A DNA stretch of 64,000 nucleotides, from contig OZ017769.1 of assembly GCA_963969345.1 (NCBI GenBank), positions 6,141,725 through 6,205,724 of the forward strand, read 5' to 3'. Positions 48,513 through 59,709 of the stretch are shown one piece after another. The notes beneath the pieces were generated by a model, which did not search any database, was not told the DNA's origin, and saw only the letters and a list, made by a program, of their open reading frames with translations. Source of the stretch: Turbatrix aceti (taxonomy: Eukaryota > Nematoda > Chromadorea > Rhabditida > Panagrolaimidae). The position numbers were made by a program, and so were the translations under genes. Numbering within the stretch: the stretch's first letter is position 1; each line of letters opens with the position of its first letter.

Positions 48513-50103
48513 TCAGAGGATGGTCATGACCGTGTCGATGCCACCGGGCGCTCCCGGGGCGGGCATCTGGAGGGAAGTGGGAGTCAGCATCTGGGGAGGA
48601 TATGAATTCAGAAACTGCTGGACGGCAGCTGCGCCACTCGACGACGGCATCTGCGGCATGCCGGTCGCGATCGGCGTCGATGGCATCGTCGCTATCTCCT
48701 GCTTCACGCCGGGCATCGGCGGGGACGTCGATTGCGTCGCGCCACCGCCGCCCTGGATCACCGAGGTGAGCGAGCCGCTCGTCAGGTGAGCCTTGATGGA
48801 AGAGCCGGGAGGACCGTTGATGTCGTCGAGGATGAACTCGGACAGCAGGCTGTCGACCTCGTTGAGGCCGAAGAACCGGGTCAGACTGATGTTCTCGATG
48901 AGCAGCTGCGTGAGTGCCTTCAGCGCCGGCGCGAGCAGCAAAATGTTGCCATAGCGAGTCGGTGCATCGTCCGGGCTCTGCGCGAGGATGAACGCGTACA
49001 GCGCCTTGAGCACCTTATTCCTGGCGTCCCGGATGAGGCTTTGCGAGCCAGAGGTGAACCCCTTCGCTTCGGGGTGCAGGAAGGCGAGCGCCTTGAGACA
49101 GACAAATTCCTGCTCCTTCATTTGGAGCTGCCGCATCGGCCAGACGATTTCGTCGAGGACGCGGGGCGTGATGGACGACGTCTTGAATCCCACGAAGCTG
49201 TTGAGCTCGTTGCTCGTCTGCTCCGCGTTGTACGTGTTGTTGAAGAGACAGACGCGGGTCGTGTCGGGTGAGCGGAACGCAGGCATGAGAATCAGGTGCT
49301 GGGGCGCGTAGTTCTTGAGCAGGATAATTTTATCCTCCATGCTGAGGTCGGGGAAGGGCGCGAGATTCTTGGCCCACTCGACCATGAGCAGCAGCGTGGT
49401 CCTCGAGATCTCATTCAGGTCATCGGAGGTGGGCTGGCTGAAGACACCCGACCCAGAGGGGTCTTGATTGAGCGAGCCGCCGCCCGCCTGTCCCGAGTCG
49501 CCTCCGTTTGTGGAAGCCATGAGCGTATCACGATAGCGCGTCGCCATCTCGGCGTTGACCCTCTGCTCCATCTCCATGAGGGTATCGATGACGTCATTCG
49601 CCATGTTGGGCGGAGATCCGTTCGTGCTCTGGCCCATGCTATCACCCATGCCGTACATCGGAGAGCCGGGCTTTTTCTTGGGCGAGCCAATCGAGTCTCT
49701 CTCAAACTGGATCGCTATAACTGGGAACAGTGTGTGCTGTGGGGCTCAGAGGGACAAAAAGTTACCTTCCCGCTTCATGCCTGCTTGTAGGCACTTCTGG
49801 AAGCGACAGAATCGACACGCGCATCGGAAGTTTTTATCGATCACGCATTGCTTGTTGAACCGACACGTAAAGCGCTGGTTTCGGAGAATCGTGCGTCGGA
49901 AGAAGCCTTTGCACCCGTTGCTAAAAAGCCGAGTTAATCCCCCAAAATCCGATGCAAAAACCTACCAAGATACGGTTCCATAGTGCGTTCCCGTAGATCG
50001 GTCGCCACACACGGCGCACGGCTCAGCGAGCGGATCCACTGGAAAAGATAAAAGCGGGGTGAGAGGCGCATCGCGAGGGTAAGCACTCACCTAGGTTGTC
50101 CAT
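48513..50103 (-). CDS. HNF4-like nuclear hormone receptor 2
   Basis: Four exons (50091-50103, 50038-49966, 49766-49920, 48513-49720) give 482 residues. The DNA-binding domain is split over three exons: [37 protein letters not shown] and [19 protein letters not shown]. The P-box reads CNGCK, differing from the CDGCK of receptor 1. The ligand-binding domain has [20 protein letters not shown] and continues to [18 protein letters not shown], an AF-2-like end. A Ser/Pro/Gly/Met-rich tail of ~100 residues follows. The first coding exon holds only MDNL plus one base, and is accepted because phase and the GTGAGT donor fit. It belongs to the HNF4-related nematode receptors; the precise orthologue is uncertain. 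Confidence 0.88.
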
Positions 50104-50913
50104 TTCAGTCAGTCAAGGTGCATGAGCAGCGATGAGGAGAAAAAAGTGCAACCAACCAACACCTCGGGAATAGGAAAGACGAACTGTATCGGCGAATCAA
50201 CCCAACACGGGTCAACTGGCTTTGGCACTTGCTGAGCAAAAAAAGTTGTTTCAAGGGAATGCCCGATCGTTCAAAGCCTGCGGATGAGTTCAAATGACTT
50301 GAAAGGGCTGAGGGGAGTGCGACGGCACTGCTAAGTACTGCAAAGCGTTTGAGCTGAAAAGAAGCCGGCGTTGGTTGCTGGTTCACGGGCACGTAGCATG
50401 CGCAGAAGACAACGACGCCGCGCAACACGAATAAAAGGAGGGGATTAATGCACGCAACTAACTATTGCATCTAAATGCATCCGGCACGCGGCGGGCTTGC
50501 TTTTAAGCCTGCTCCGAAGGCCAGGTGAACGCGCTGAACGGCAGCAGGCGCCGCTTGTAATGCAGTTTCGCGCATTCTAATGAGCTATACATACACACGC
50601 GAGTGAACGAGCTTTCACATGTGATAACTCGATTGATAGATAGACAGAGGTTACGAAGGGCAAGAGGGAGGTGAAAAACAGCGACGACGGACATCACCAC
50701 CTGCGTGGTGTCCTGTTATCGACTAGTTCCGAGCGAGAGCGAGCGTGCTAGGCGACGCCGAGCATGCGCACACAACGCCAAGACACAAGCACGCCGAAAC
50801 CACGCAACTCTTTTTTTTCTTATTCTTACCGCTCGCATGCTCGTTGGTTGGTAGCAGCACAGCGAAACGTTTACGACACGCCACAGGCTGTTTCAACTTA
50901 TGCACAAACATAC

Positions 50914-50952
<39 letters not shown>

Positions 50953-52279
50953 CGCGTAAACACGGACACGGCGCAAGGTAGTGTACACACAGGACGCGGT
51001 GCAATTGTTCCCGGTGATGATGAGGAGTAGGACGATGAGCGCAACAGAACAGAACAGCCGACAGCAGCGTGGCCTGACGTCAACACACAACCTACCACCG
51101 CACTCTTTCTTTCTGTTTTTCAGCCCGCGGCATGCTCTCGAGGGGCCGTGTCGCCGGCTCGCAGCTTGGCGGCACGTTGTAGCTGAAGGAAAGGATGGGG
51201 GGGGTGCACTCGGGCCCCCCTTCGCACACGCCGGCTGGTGCAAGCCGATCAGAGATCATTCACCAAAGAGCACCAGGCCTCGGCGTCACGTGATCCTACA
51301 GTTGAAAAGGTGGCATTTGAGGTACTTCGGTGGTCAAGAACAAAAAACTGTGCCATGCACTGTTACGATTTTTGCGGATGGCAAAATCGTGCCCCCGGAG
51401 GGAAAGAAACACGCAAAAATGCCTGCAGACGGCGACGGAAAAGGACATCCCCTTCATCCGACTGGTTTCGCATCAGCTCTACCACTTATCTCCTGGCGCT
51501 GCCCTCACAAGGCCTAAATCCGCTTTTGAGCCCCGCCTTGTCTTGTTTTGTCGTCGCGGGTGCAAATCCATCGCTCCCGGGCTGTCATGTTGCAGGAAAG
51601 GTGGAGGCTACATCTGGCAAGCAAGGCAGGGGGGGGGGAGGGCGATCCGGCTTGCGCAGGAAGAGAGACAACAAAGACCACGGACGTGCGACGATCATCG
51701 TGATCATTCATGAACTGCGAACTGCAGCTCGGCGGACGTCGGACGAAATCGAATCGAATCAAATCAAAAAAAAACAAACACCCCTGCAGCCCATTGGGGA
51801 GCGTTGCGATTTCATCGTCGTCGTGGCTGATAACTACTACTACTACTCTACTACCCGGTCGCCTGTTAATCGATCGACTCACTCCACTGCCGTGACAACA
51901 CGTGATCGACGTGTCCTCGGTTTTCGTCGCCCGCGACGACGACGAGTTGTGGGGACGAGTTGCGCGCGCAGGGGAAAGGGCCGACTACGCTCGCTTGTTC
52001 GCTCGCTCGTTCGCCAACCACGTCAGGCCGGGCGGGACAGCGGTGCAGGACGGCATTCACACGTCTCCTCGAAGGCTGCAGAGCGAGCGCTTATTTAAGA
52101 ATAAAAAATCCAAGGCTCGGGAGGGAGGAAGTCGTGTGATTAGTGCGCATGTGCCATTCTCGGCTTTGAGAGCCGTTTTTAAACAAAAAAATAGACACGG
52201 TTTTACTTGAATAACATCTTCAACAAAAAAATCAACAACAGGCTTGTCAACAACCAAAAAATTCAGCTCCCAAAATCAT
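50104..52279. other. non-coding region upstream of nuclear receptor 2
   Basis: About 2.2 kb without supported exons. It contains the (CA)n tract, a poly-G stretch near 51630 and a TAC triplet run near 51836. It probably carries the promoter of nuclear receptor 2 and the 3' flank of the EFL1-like gene. Confidence 0.4.
50918..50951. repeat. (CA)n microsatellite
   Basis: A run of about 16 CA units after a TACACACG lead-in. Open frames reading TH or CV repeats across it are artefacts. Confidence 0.9.
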
Positions 52280-55200
52280 TCACTTATTTCTTTTGTGATT
52301 CCGCTGTTTTTCGGCGCTGACAACGATGAGTTCATCCAGGATGCCCTTTCGCTTCCGGACCATGTCGACGTACTGCCGGGCCTGACTCACAGAATCTCCC
52401 TTGATGCCAAACTCCTCAATCTCGTCCTCGGTCGTCGGGACCCAGAGCGGGTCTTCCTCGATGAGTTGCCAGTGAGAGAATTCCAGCTGCGCCGAGGCCA
52501 TGCCACTGGTCTGCTTCCTGAGCTGTTCGCAGAAGGAAAAACTCTCGACGACCGGCATGAAAGCCTCGATTTCAAAGAGCCCGTTCATCTGGTTGAGGTC
52601 TTCGTTGACGACCTTCGCCCGGCGTTGTCCGAGCACGGTGTGCACCTTGCCGAGGGCCAGGGAGCTCGTCTGCACGCGGCACCTGTGCATCGCAGCGACG
52701 AGGCGTCGAGGATTTTTCTCAATTGCCGCCTTGCACGTCGCTTTCATCGCCGAAATCAGCTGTCCGTGGATTTGGGGGTCGTTGACTTCGGCCAGCGATG
52801 TCGGCTGTGGCTGTGACTCTCCGTCATTCTCTCCGGCCTCGGAACCGCCGACAGGCTCGAGACACCAGTCTTCGACGATGATGGCGACGCCTTGCAGGGG
52901 CTCCTGGCAGAGCGGGCCTGCACTCATGGCCAGATCAAAGCCGGCGACTATGGCGCGGTCGAGGGGCCAAAATTGTTTTGCCGGCGCTTCTAAAAAAATA
53001 ATTTCTCAATTTGCGCACAGTTTTCTACTTCCTAAGAACCTAGCAAAATTAAAATAAACTCACTTGGCTCCCAGACGGAAGGCCTGTTGTACGAAGGAAT
53101 ATTGTTGATGAGCACATTGTTTTTCGCCTTGAACGGCCCAAAGCACCAAATCTTGTCAAAAGTCGCCTGGATCTCGGCTGCGGAGCGTTTGTACCAAATC
53201 GACCCCCTCATCGTAGGCAGTGACTCCTTCGCAATGTCGATCAAGCCATTGTAGAAGGACGTCAGGGGCTTTTCTTCGACGGATCGTTCCCTGATAGCCT
53301 TGATCACGCCTTCGTGGCGCTCGCAGTACCGCACGATCTCGTCGCCGAGAGGAACTGCCCGTAACTTGAGTCGCACGCCCAATTGCCGCATGAAGCACTC
53401 CTGCAACGAAAAAAAAACATAATTTGATCAGAAAGAAGCAAAATTACGGTAAGATGCACGGCTGTGACTTTTGCGACGGACATTGTCGAATCGGGAACGA
53501 TGGTTTCGAGAAAAGGAACGATGGGTTCGGAAACAGCGATGTCAGTGTGACCCATGTCATTGAGGTCCTGCAAGTCAAAGATGAACGAACGACCAAAAAA
53601 AAATTTTATTAACAAAAAACTCACCTGAATGCATTTCTGAAGGTGAACTTCGCCGGCCGTAATAAGTGCCAACTCTCCGTTTTCCTGCTCGATGACTCGC
53701 ACGCCGCCGTCGAGGATGGCCAGCTGCTTGAGGGCATCCCGGAGGTCGTGGGTGTCTTCTGTCCTCGCAGGCTGGACGCTGACGCGAACGAGTGGCTCCA
53801 AAGCAAGCGTAGAAGTGAATCGAAGAGGCTCAGAGATGAGCTCCGAGCACAGCGTCGTGCCAGAAAGCCACGTATCGAGTTGAATGGCGCAGATCACTCC
53901 GGCCGGCGCAGAATGGATCGGCACAAGTTCTCGACCAAGGACGGCGAACAGACTGCTCACCTGGAAGGGATCGGCGGTGCCGTCGCCGGCTGTGAATAGC
54001 TGGCATCCTTCTGAAAAATTCATTTTAGGGTTGCAGATAATTTTAAAAATTTTAATGTAAAAAATATTTTTTTTTAATTTAAAAAATGGAATGTCGCCGG
54101 GTAACCCGACCCCTCCCGACACGAAAATTCCGGGTCAAATTACCCGAAAATTACCGGTTCCAGTCCGAGTCGGGTTCTCTAAATTTTTGAGCTTGAAAGC
54201 CCGAAAAAAAGTACACATGGTAAAAAAATGAAAAAAAATTAAAACTTTTTTTAAAATTAAAAAAAAATTTAAACCTTTTTTAAATTTTTTTTAACTTAAA
54301 AGTTACCAAATTTTAGCTTCGTAAATATACGCACAAAAAATTTTAGAAGTTACGCAAAATTTTCGGGTTCATCTTAGGTTACTCGAAAAATTTCCGAACC
54401 CGACAACACTGCCCAGAACTCACCTCTGAGAGTGCCGCTCATGACCCTCACCAAAGCCACTTTGCGGGCCTCGAATTTGAGCAACTTGCTCACAAAAACA
54501 ACGACCATGCCGGAGGACGAGTCGCACGCCTGAATCGGTGCAAACAGAGGATGGGTGTCTCGATCGACGACTCCGAGCACTCTGGAGCGGTCGAAGGCGC
54601 CCTTGGGCGACTTGCAGTGCAGACACGCCTTGAGGACCGCCTTGGTCAGGGGCATCCAGTGCCGCATCATCTCGTCAAAGGCTTCGTCGAGGCGCCGGGT
54701 GTTGATCGCAGGCAGCGAGAGTTTTGATGCCAGATGACGCAGCTTTTCGAGGTCCTTGTCCACGAGTCCTGTTTTGTGGACTTCCCAGACGGGTTGCAGG
54801 ACGAGTTGTTCGAAAAGAGTTCGCTTGCCCCGAGATTCAGCATCGGATTTGATCGCGCCGGCGGACAGGAAAAAGTCGCCAAAAAGACTGCTCGCGAGTT
54901 CCTTTCGATCCAGATTCAGTCTCGGAGCCCAGAGCGCGGCAAAATCGTCGATTGAAAACGCGAATCCATGAACGGCGGACGCGAACAGGACGTTGCCCTT
55001 GGCGGGATCGAAGTGGAGCTTCTCCTCCGTGCGTTCCATCTCCTCAAACTCAGCGCCTTCTTCGTTCTCGAGAAATATGCCGGTGATGATCTGGGATAGG
55101 CAGCTGTTGACGTGCTCGATCGTCTGCCGCAGATGGCGATGCGCCTCGCCTTCCGTCATTCGGAGCTCGACGACGAGACGGTCAATCTTGTTGAACACAA

Positions 55201-55755
55201 GAATGACATCCAGTTGACTCAGCACCGACTGCCTCAAAAGGGATTCCGTCTGCGAGCAGACTCCCTCGACAACATCGACGACCAGAACGGCGACGTCAGC
55301 GAGATTCACCGCGGAACTGACTTCCGAGCAGAAATCGACGTGTCCCGGGCTGTCGATCAGGTTTATCAAAAAAGGATCATGATACAGGGACACTGCGGAC
55401 GATTTCATCGTAATCCCACGCGTCTGTTCATCCTCACGGCTGTCCAGGTAACGAATTTTTCCCGCAAATCGTGCTAAAAAAACAAAAACGTTAATGAAAT
55501 CCAAATTAAAAAAAAATGTTGCAAAAAAAATGTGTCAACGGTGCAGGTATAAAACCAACCTGAGATAATCCCATTGGAAGAAATAAGGCTATCGGCAAGC
55601 GTCGTTTTTCCATGATCGACGTGTGCTATGATGCAGACGTTTCTAATATTCTTTGCATCAGTTTGCTGAAAAAAAACCGGTTTAATAGAACAATGCGCTT
55701 ATCTTACCTGTTCAAAAGCCTTAGATAAAGCGTTATCCGTAGATGCCGTTGCCAT
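52280..55755 (-). CDS. EFL1/Ria1-type ribosome-maturation GTPase
   Basis: Seven exons (55708-55755, 55560-55665, 54424-55473, 53625-54010, 53448-53567, 53064-53400, 52280-52989) give 918 residues. The GTPase domain has [38 protein letters not shown] and FNKIDR. The C-terminal end [20 protein letters not shown] is typical of EFL1. The EF-2-like domains between are present ([18 protein letters not shown]). EFL1 works with SBDS to release eIF6 from new 60S subunits in the cytoplasm. At 918 residues it is shorter than human or yeast EFL1 (~1,100), and lacks much of the extra sequence between domains. The 413-bp intron at 54011-54423 carries repeat family B beside its donor. Confidence 0.92.
54011..54423 (-). 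repeat. EFL1 intron with repeat family B sequence
   Basis: On the minus strand the intron starts GTGAGTTCTGGGCAGTGTTG, followed by TCGGGTTCGGAAATTTTTCG. Further copies of CCCGA- and CGGGT-type units are spread through it, with AT-rich stretches between. Confidence 0.5.
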
Positions 55756-55976
55756 TTATGACGGTAAAACATGCGATAAGGCAGGAATATAGGAACAAAA
55801 AGGTGATAACATTGTGCAAGTAAAAATTGAGCCAAGTTAGGCATGCGTTGAGGACACAACGCCAAGCGCTGCTTCTTCCCGAGGACATTGACATCGATTT
55901 CACGATTTGGCACTCGCGCGCAGCTGCCGGCACTTCTTCCTTCCATTTCGTTGTACATTCAATTATCGAACGAGCC
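55756..55976. promoter_or_regulatory. bidirectional promoter, EFL1 / AP-3 mu
   Basis: The two start codons are 221 bp apart on opposite strands, so one short region must serve both housekeeping genes. No TATA box is evident. Confidence 0.55.
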
Positions 55977-57653
55977 ATGATCAACAGTCTCTTCATAGTC
56001 AACACGTCATGGTAGGTGTCGGGTGGCTCGAAGAGCTGGGCTAAGATAATGGTGCCACGTTTCAGCGACATCCTCCTGGAAAAGCACTACAAGTCGGTCA
56101 TCCACCGCTCCATCTGCGACTACTTCTTCGAGGTGCAAAAGAAGGTCGAGTTGCCGGAAGACGTGCTCCCGGTGATAGCGACACCGCATCACTACCTCAT
56201 CAACGTCTACCACAACGCGCTCTACTTCATCGCGTGCACGACGGCCGAGACGCCACCGCTCATGGTCATCGAGATCCTCCACCGCATCGTGCAGACGTTC
56301 ACCGAGTACTTTGAGGAGTGCTCTGATTCTACGATTAAGGAGAACCTCGTTATCGTCTTTGAGCTCCTCGATGAGGTCCTCGACAACGGATTCCCGCTCA
56401 CAATTGAGCTCAACGTGCTCCAGGATCTCATCAAGCCACCCAACTTTCTGCGGAATCTTAGAAATCAGGTTGGAGGTTATTGGTGGAATTTTTTGAACTC
56501 ATGAATTGCAGGTGACCGGGGAGACGAATCTTGCGGAGGTTTTGCCCACTGGGCAGCTGTCCAACGTGCCTTGGAGGCGTGCGGGGGTGAAATATACAAA
56601 TAATGAGGCTTATTTCGACGTCATCGAGGAGATTGATGCTATCATTGATCGGCAGGGTGCCACAGTCAGTGCGGAGATCCAGGGATACGTGAGTACATTT
56701 ATTTTTGCGTCAGTGTTGTCGGGATCGGAAAATTTTTTTGTAACCGATCCAGACCCGAACTGGAAATTTTTTTGTACCTAAAACCGTTACATTAATTTAA
56801 TTTTACAATTTATGCGTTGTGGATGCAAATATACCAAATATTTCGTCTCCCGAAGCGAAAATTTTGTTTTTTAGTTTTTTTCCATTTTTTTTACCATTTG
56901 GATTTTTTCGGATTCTCAAACCCGAAAATTTGAACAACCTGACCCGTACCAGAAAATTTCGATTCACCCGACCCTAATCCAAGTTGCCGCCAAAATGTTA
57001 TAGACTATTTCCCTTTTCAGATCAACTGCTGCTGCAAGCTGTCCGGCATGCCAGATCTCACCATGACCCTCATCAACCCGCGCATCCTCGACGACGTCTC
57101 CTTCCACCCGTGTGTCCGCTTCAAGCGCTGGGAGAACGAGCGCGTGCTGTCATTCGTCCCTCCCGACGGCAACTTCCGACTACTTTCCTACCACATTGGC
57201 TCTCAATCAATGGTCGCAGTCCCGGTCTACGTGAAGCCAAACATAGTCATGAAGTCCGGCACGGCGGGAAGACTCGAGCTGACGGTCGGGCCGAAGCAGT
57301 CGATGGGCAAGATGCTCGAGGACGTCGCCATCGAGATGAACATGCCAAAGCCAGTGCAGAATTGTAACCTCGTCGCGAGCCATGGCAAGTACTCCTTCGA
57401 TCCGACCACCAAGCAGCTCAAATGGACCGTTGGCAAGATCGAGGCGGGCCGACCACCCACGCTCAAGGGCACAATGTCCATTTCGAGCGGCGCTGAGCTC
57501 GACACACCCCCCATCAACGTCAGATTCCGCATCAACCAGCTCGCGGTTTCCGGGCTCAAAGTCAACCGGCTCGACGTCTTCGGCGAGACCTTCCGCTGCT
57601 TCAAGGGCGTCAAGTACATCACCAAGGCTGGCAAGTTCCAGATAAGAACGTAA
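55977..57653 (+). CDS. apm-3: AP-3 complex mu subunit
   Basis: Four exons (55977-56011, 56066-56468, 56512-56688, 57021-57653) give 415 residues, the usual length for AP-3 mu. The start INSLFIVNTSCDILLEKH and the block PTGQLSNVPWRRAGVKYTNN are characteristic, followed by FDVIEEIDAIID, SGMPDLTMTL, FKRWENERVLSFVPPDGNF and the end GVKYITKAGKF. The C-terminal mu-homology domain selects tyrosine-based sorting signals; AP-3 carries cargo to lysosome-related organelles such as gut granules. The third intron (56689-57020) carries repeat family B near the donor. Confidence 0.95.
56689..57020 (+). repeat. AP-3 mu intron with repeat family B sequence
   Basis: After GTGAGTACATTTATTTTTGC the intron reads CAGTGTTGTCGGGATCGGAA, matching the EFL1 intron start apart from one substitution over the first 17 bases. 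Later parts contain CCGATCCAGACCCGAACTGG and CACCCGACCCTAATCC. Confidence 0.5.
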
Positions 57654-58613
57654 AAAACCCCCCCACAGAATTGATCATCATTCATTCCCAACTGTTTATT
57701 TATTTTCGTGGTGAGATTGATTTTTATAAAATATTGTACAACTTGATATTGTAACTCCAACGAACGAACGAGAACGAGTACTGTGGTTATACAAACATAC
57801 AACATCCTGTTGCCTGAGATTTTACGTTGCGGAGGGATACTGTACATAGCAAGCCCGGTAGCTGCGACTTGGGCCCCTGGTGGCCGGGGGAATCATGCGA
57901 ACAACATCAACGACCGAGGCCGAAGCTGTTGGTTGATGCCAAGCGCGGGCTAAAGGGTCTGGCAATTGCGTGGTAGAGGAGAAAAGGCAAATGGTCGCGG
58001 TAACTATGGTACAAAACAGGTAAAAAATAAACATTGTAATGAACAAAAAACATAAAAATTAAAAATAAAAATACAATTCGAGCGAGTCGTTAACACGCAA
58101 TTAAGCCCCGTAAGAGAGAAAAAACCGAGAAGAAACTACGCAAATGCTATTCTTACCACCGTAAAAGACGAACGAACGACGGTGGGAGAACAAAAGCGCC
58201 GAAACTAAACATAGCAAAAAGAGAACAAAAAACGAAAAAAATGCGAGCAAGCTGTCGTGAGTGAGTGGATGATGAGTAAGGCAAAATTACGCGTCGGGGC
58301 ACGACTGGGGAGGATATCATGATTCAAACAGTTGTGAGGTAGGGTGGAAAACGGTAAAAAAAACTACGGCGGCGGCTGTACAGTGACCCCAAAAAAAGGC
58401 GCGGTGAGACAACAGGGAATCAGGCAACAAGGCCCCGAGTGAGTGGAGGCAGGCACTGCGCTGACAATAGCTTGTTCTTTTCTTTTTTGCCTGACTTGAC
58501 CTTCAGACGTCGCCAATCGCAAGCAGTGCCCTTCTCCGACTTCCCAGGGCGTGGGGGAAGCAAGGACGGTCTGGTCTGAGTATCTAAGTGCAAATGAAGC
58601 GCAGCAGTGAAGG
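57654..58613. other. convergent 3' region
   Basis: About 960 bp between the stops of AP-3 mu (+) and the TMEM98-like gene (-). It is AT-rich, with AATAAA-like sequences near 58025-58070. No exon is supported. Confidence 0.4.
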
Positions 58614-59709
58614 CTACGACGTCTGGGGATCTGCGGGAGCGGTTTCGTCTTGAAGCAAGCTTCGTTTAGACTCGTCAGCGGCCGGCTTCAGAGTGATCGG
58701 GCCGGAAGCCGATTTGTTCGATGTCGAAGAAGAGGCGTTCGGCGCCGGTGGCGATGGCGTGGTCGACGGAGGCGTCGACCGGGCAGCAGCGGCAGCGACG
58801 GCTACGGTCTCGTTGATCTTTTTCCGGTGCTCGAGAGAAACGCTGGCTCCCGATTGAGCGGTAGACGCCGCGGCTGCGAGTTTGACGTTCTCAGTCGCCT
58901 GATCGACAGCGACCTGCAGGAAGCGCTGGTGGATCTCCATGTCGCGGATGATCTTGCCGAAGACCTCCTTGTATTTCGGGTTCATGAGGTAGAACGGCGC
59001 AACCAGAGACCAGCAAGTCGTGACGAGAGCAACGACGCGGGCTTCGATGAGGCGGACGTCGACGTTGGCAGCTGCCATCGATTTGAGCAGGTCATCGAAG
59101 CGGGGAACAACACGCGCCGTTGCCTGGCAGATGACTTCGTTGAGCTGCGGACTGATCGAGTTGAGCGGGATCTTGGCCAGCTTGTCGGTCAGCGTGTGGC
59201 ACAGCTTCAGAACAGCTACGCAGTGCTCCAGGATGCCGGATACATCGTACACCCAGCGATTACTGCTCAGTGCTTGGGCTGAAATTTGGGAAACATGTTA
59301 GAAGACAAAATTAGAAACAAAGTGCACTTAAAACATCAAAAAAATTGAAAAAAGCACCTGCTCAGTTTTTATACATTTTTTTTGTGGCACAAAACACAGA
59401 TACAAGTGCAGTGCCCTTTATAGAACACCTTACAGTACCCCGGCCATATCCCTAATGGGCATCTGTTTTTTTTTAATTTTGCAGATGCATTATCACCTTC
59501 AACAGCACAAACAGCGACTTACAAATATGCGGACTCAGCTGGATAATATCCTCGACGTTCTCCTGTCTGAGTTTGGAGAATCGAAGGGATTCAGCCAGTA
59601 GCAGTCGTTTGTACTCGTATCGACGACGGCACATGACAATGAGAACGGCCAGCGCGAAGAGGAAGACGACTCCCAGCATCGCGATGGCCAGGTACACGAC
59701 CACATCCAT
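58614..59709 (-). CDS. TMEM98-like membrane protein
   Basis: Two exons (59523-59709, 58614-59278) give 283 residues. A single helix at the N-terminus (VVYLAIAMLGVVFLFALAVL) is followed by CRRRYEYKRLL, then a helical domain with VSGILEHCVAVLKLCHTLTD, close to the TMEM98 block around its HTLT motif. TMEM98 has a cyclin-box-like fold and a single membrane segment; in vertebrates it affects eye size and restrains the transcription factor MYRF. Here an Ala/Ser/Pro/Thr-rich tail of ~75 residues is added. The ATG at 59709 matches the family start better than the upstream in-frame one at 59757. Confidence 0.8.

Noticed and set aside
48732..49271. 180-codon plus-strand open frame
   Set aside because: It is antisense to the ligand-binding domain of nuclear receptor 2, with Arg/Glu-rich shadow composition.
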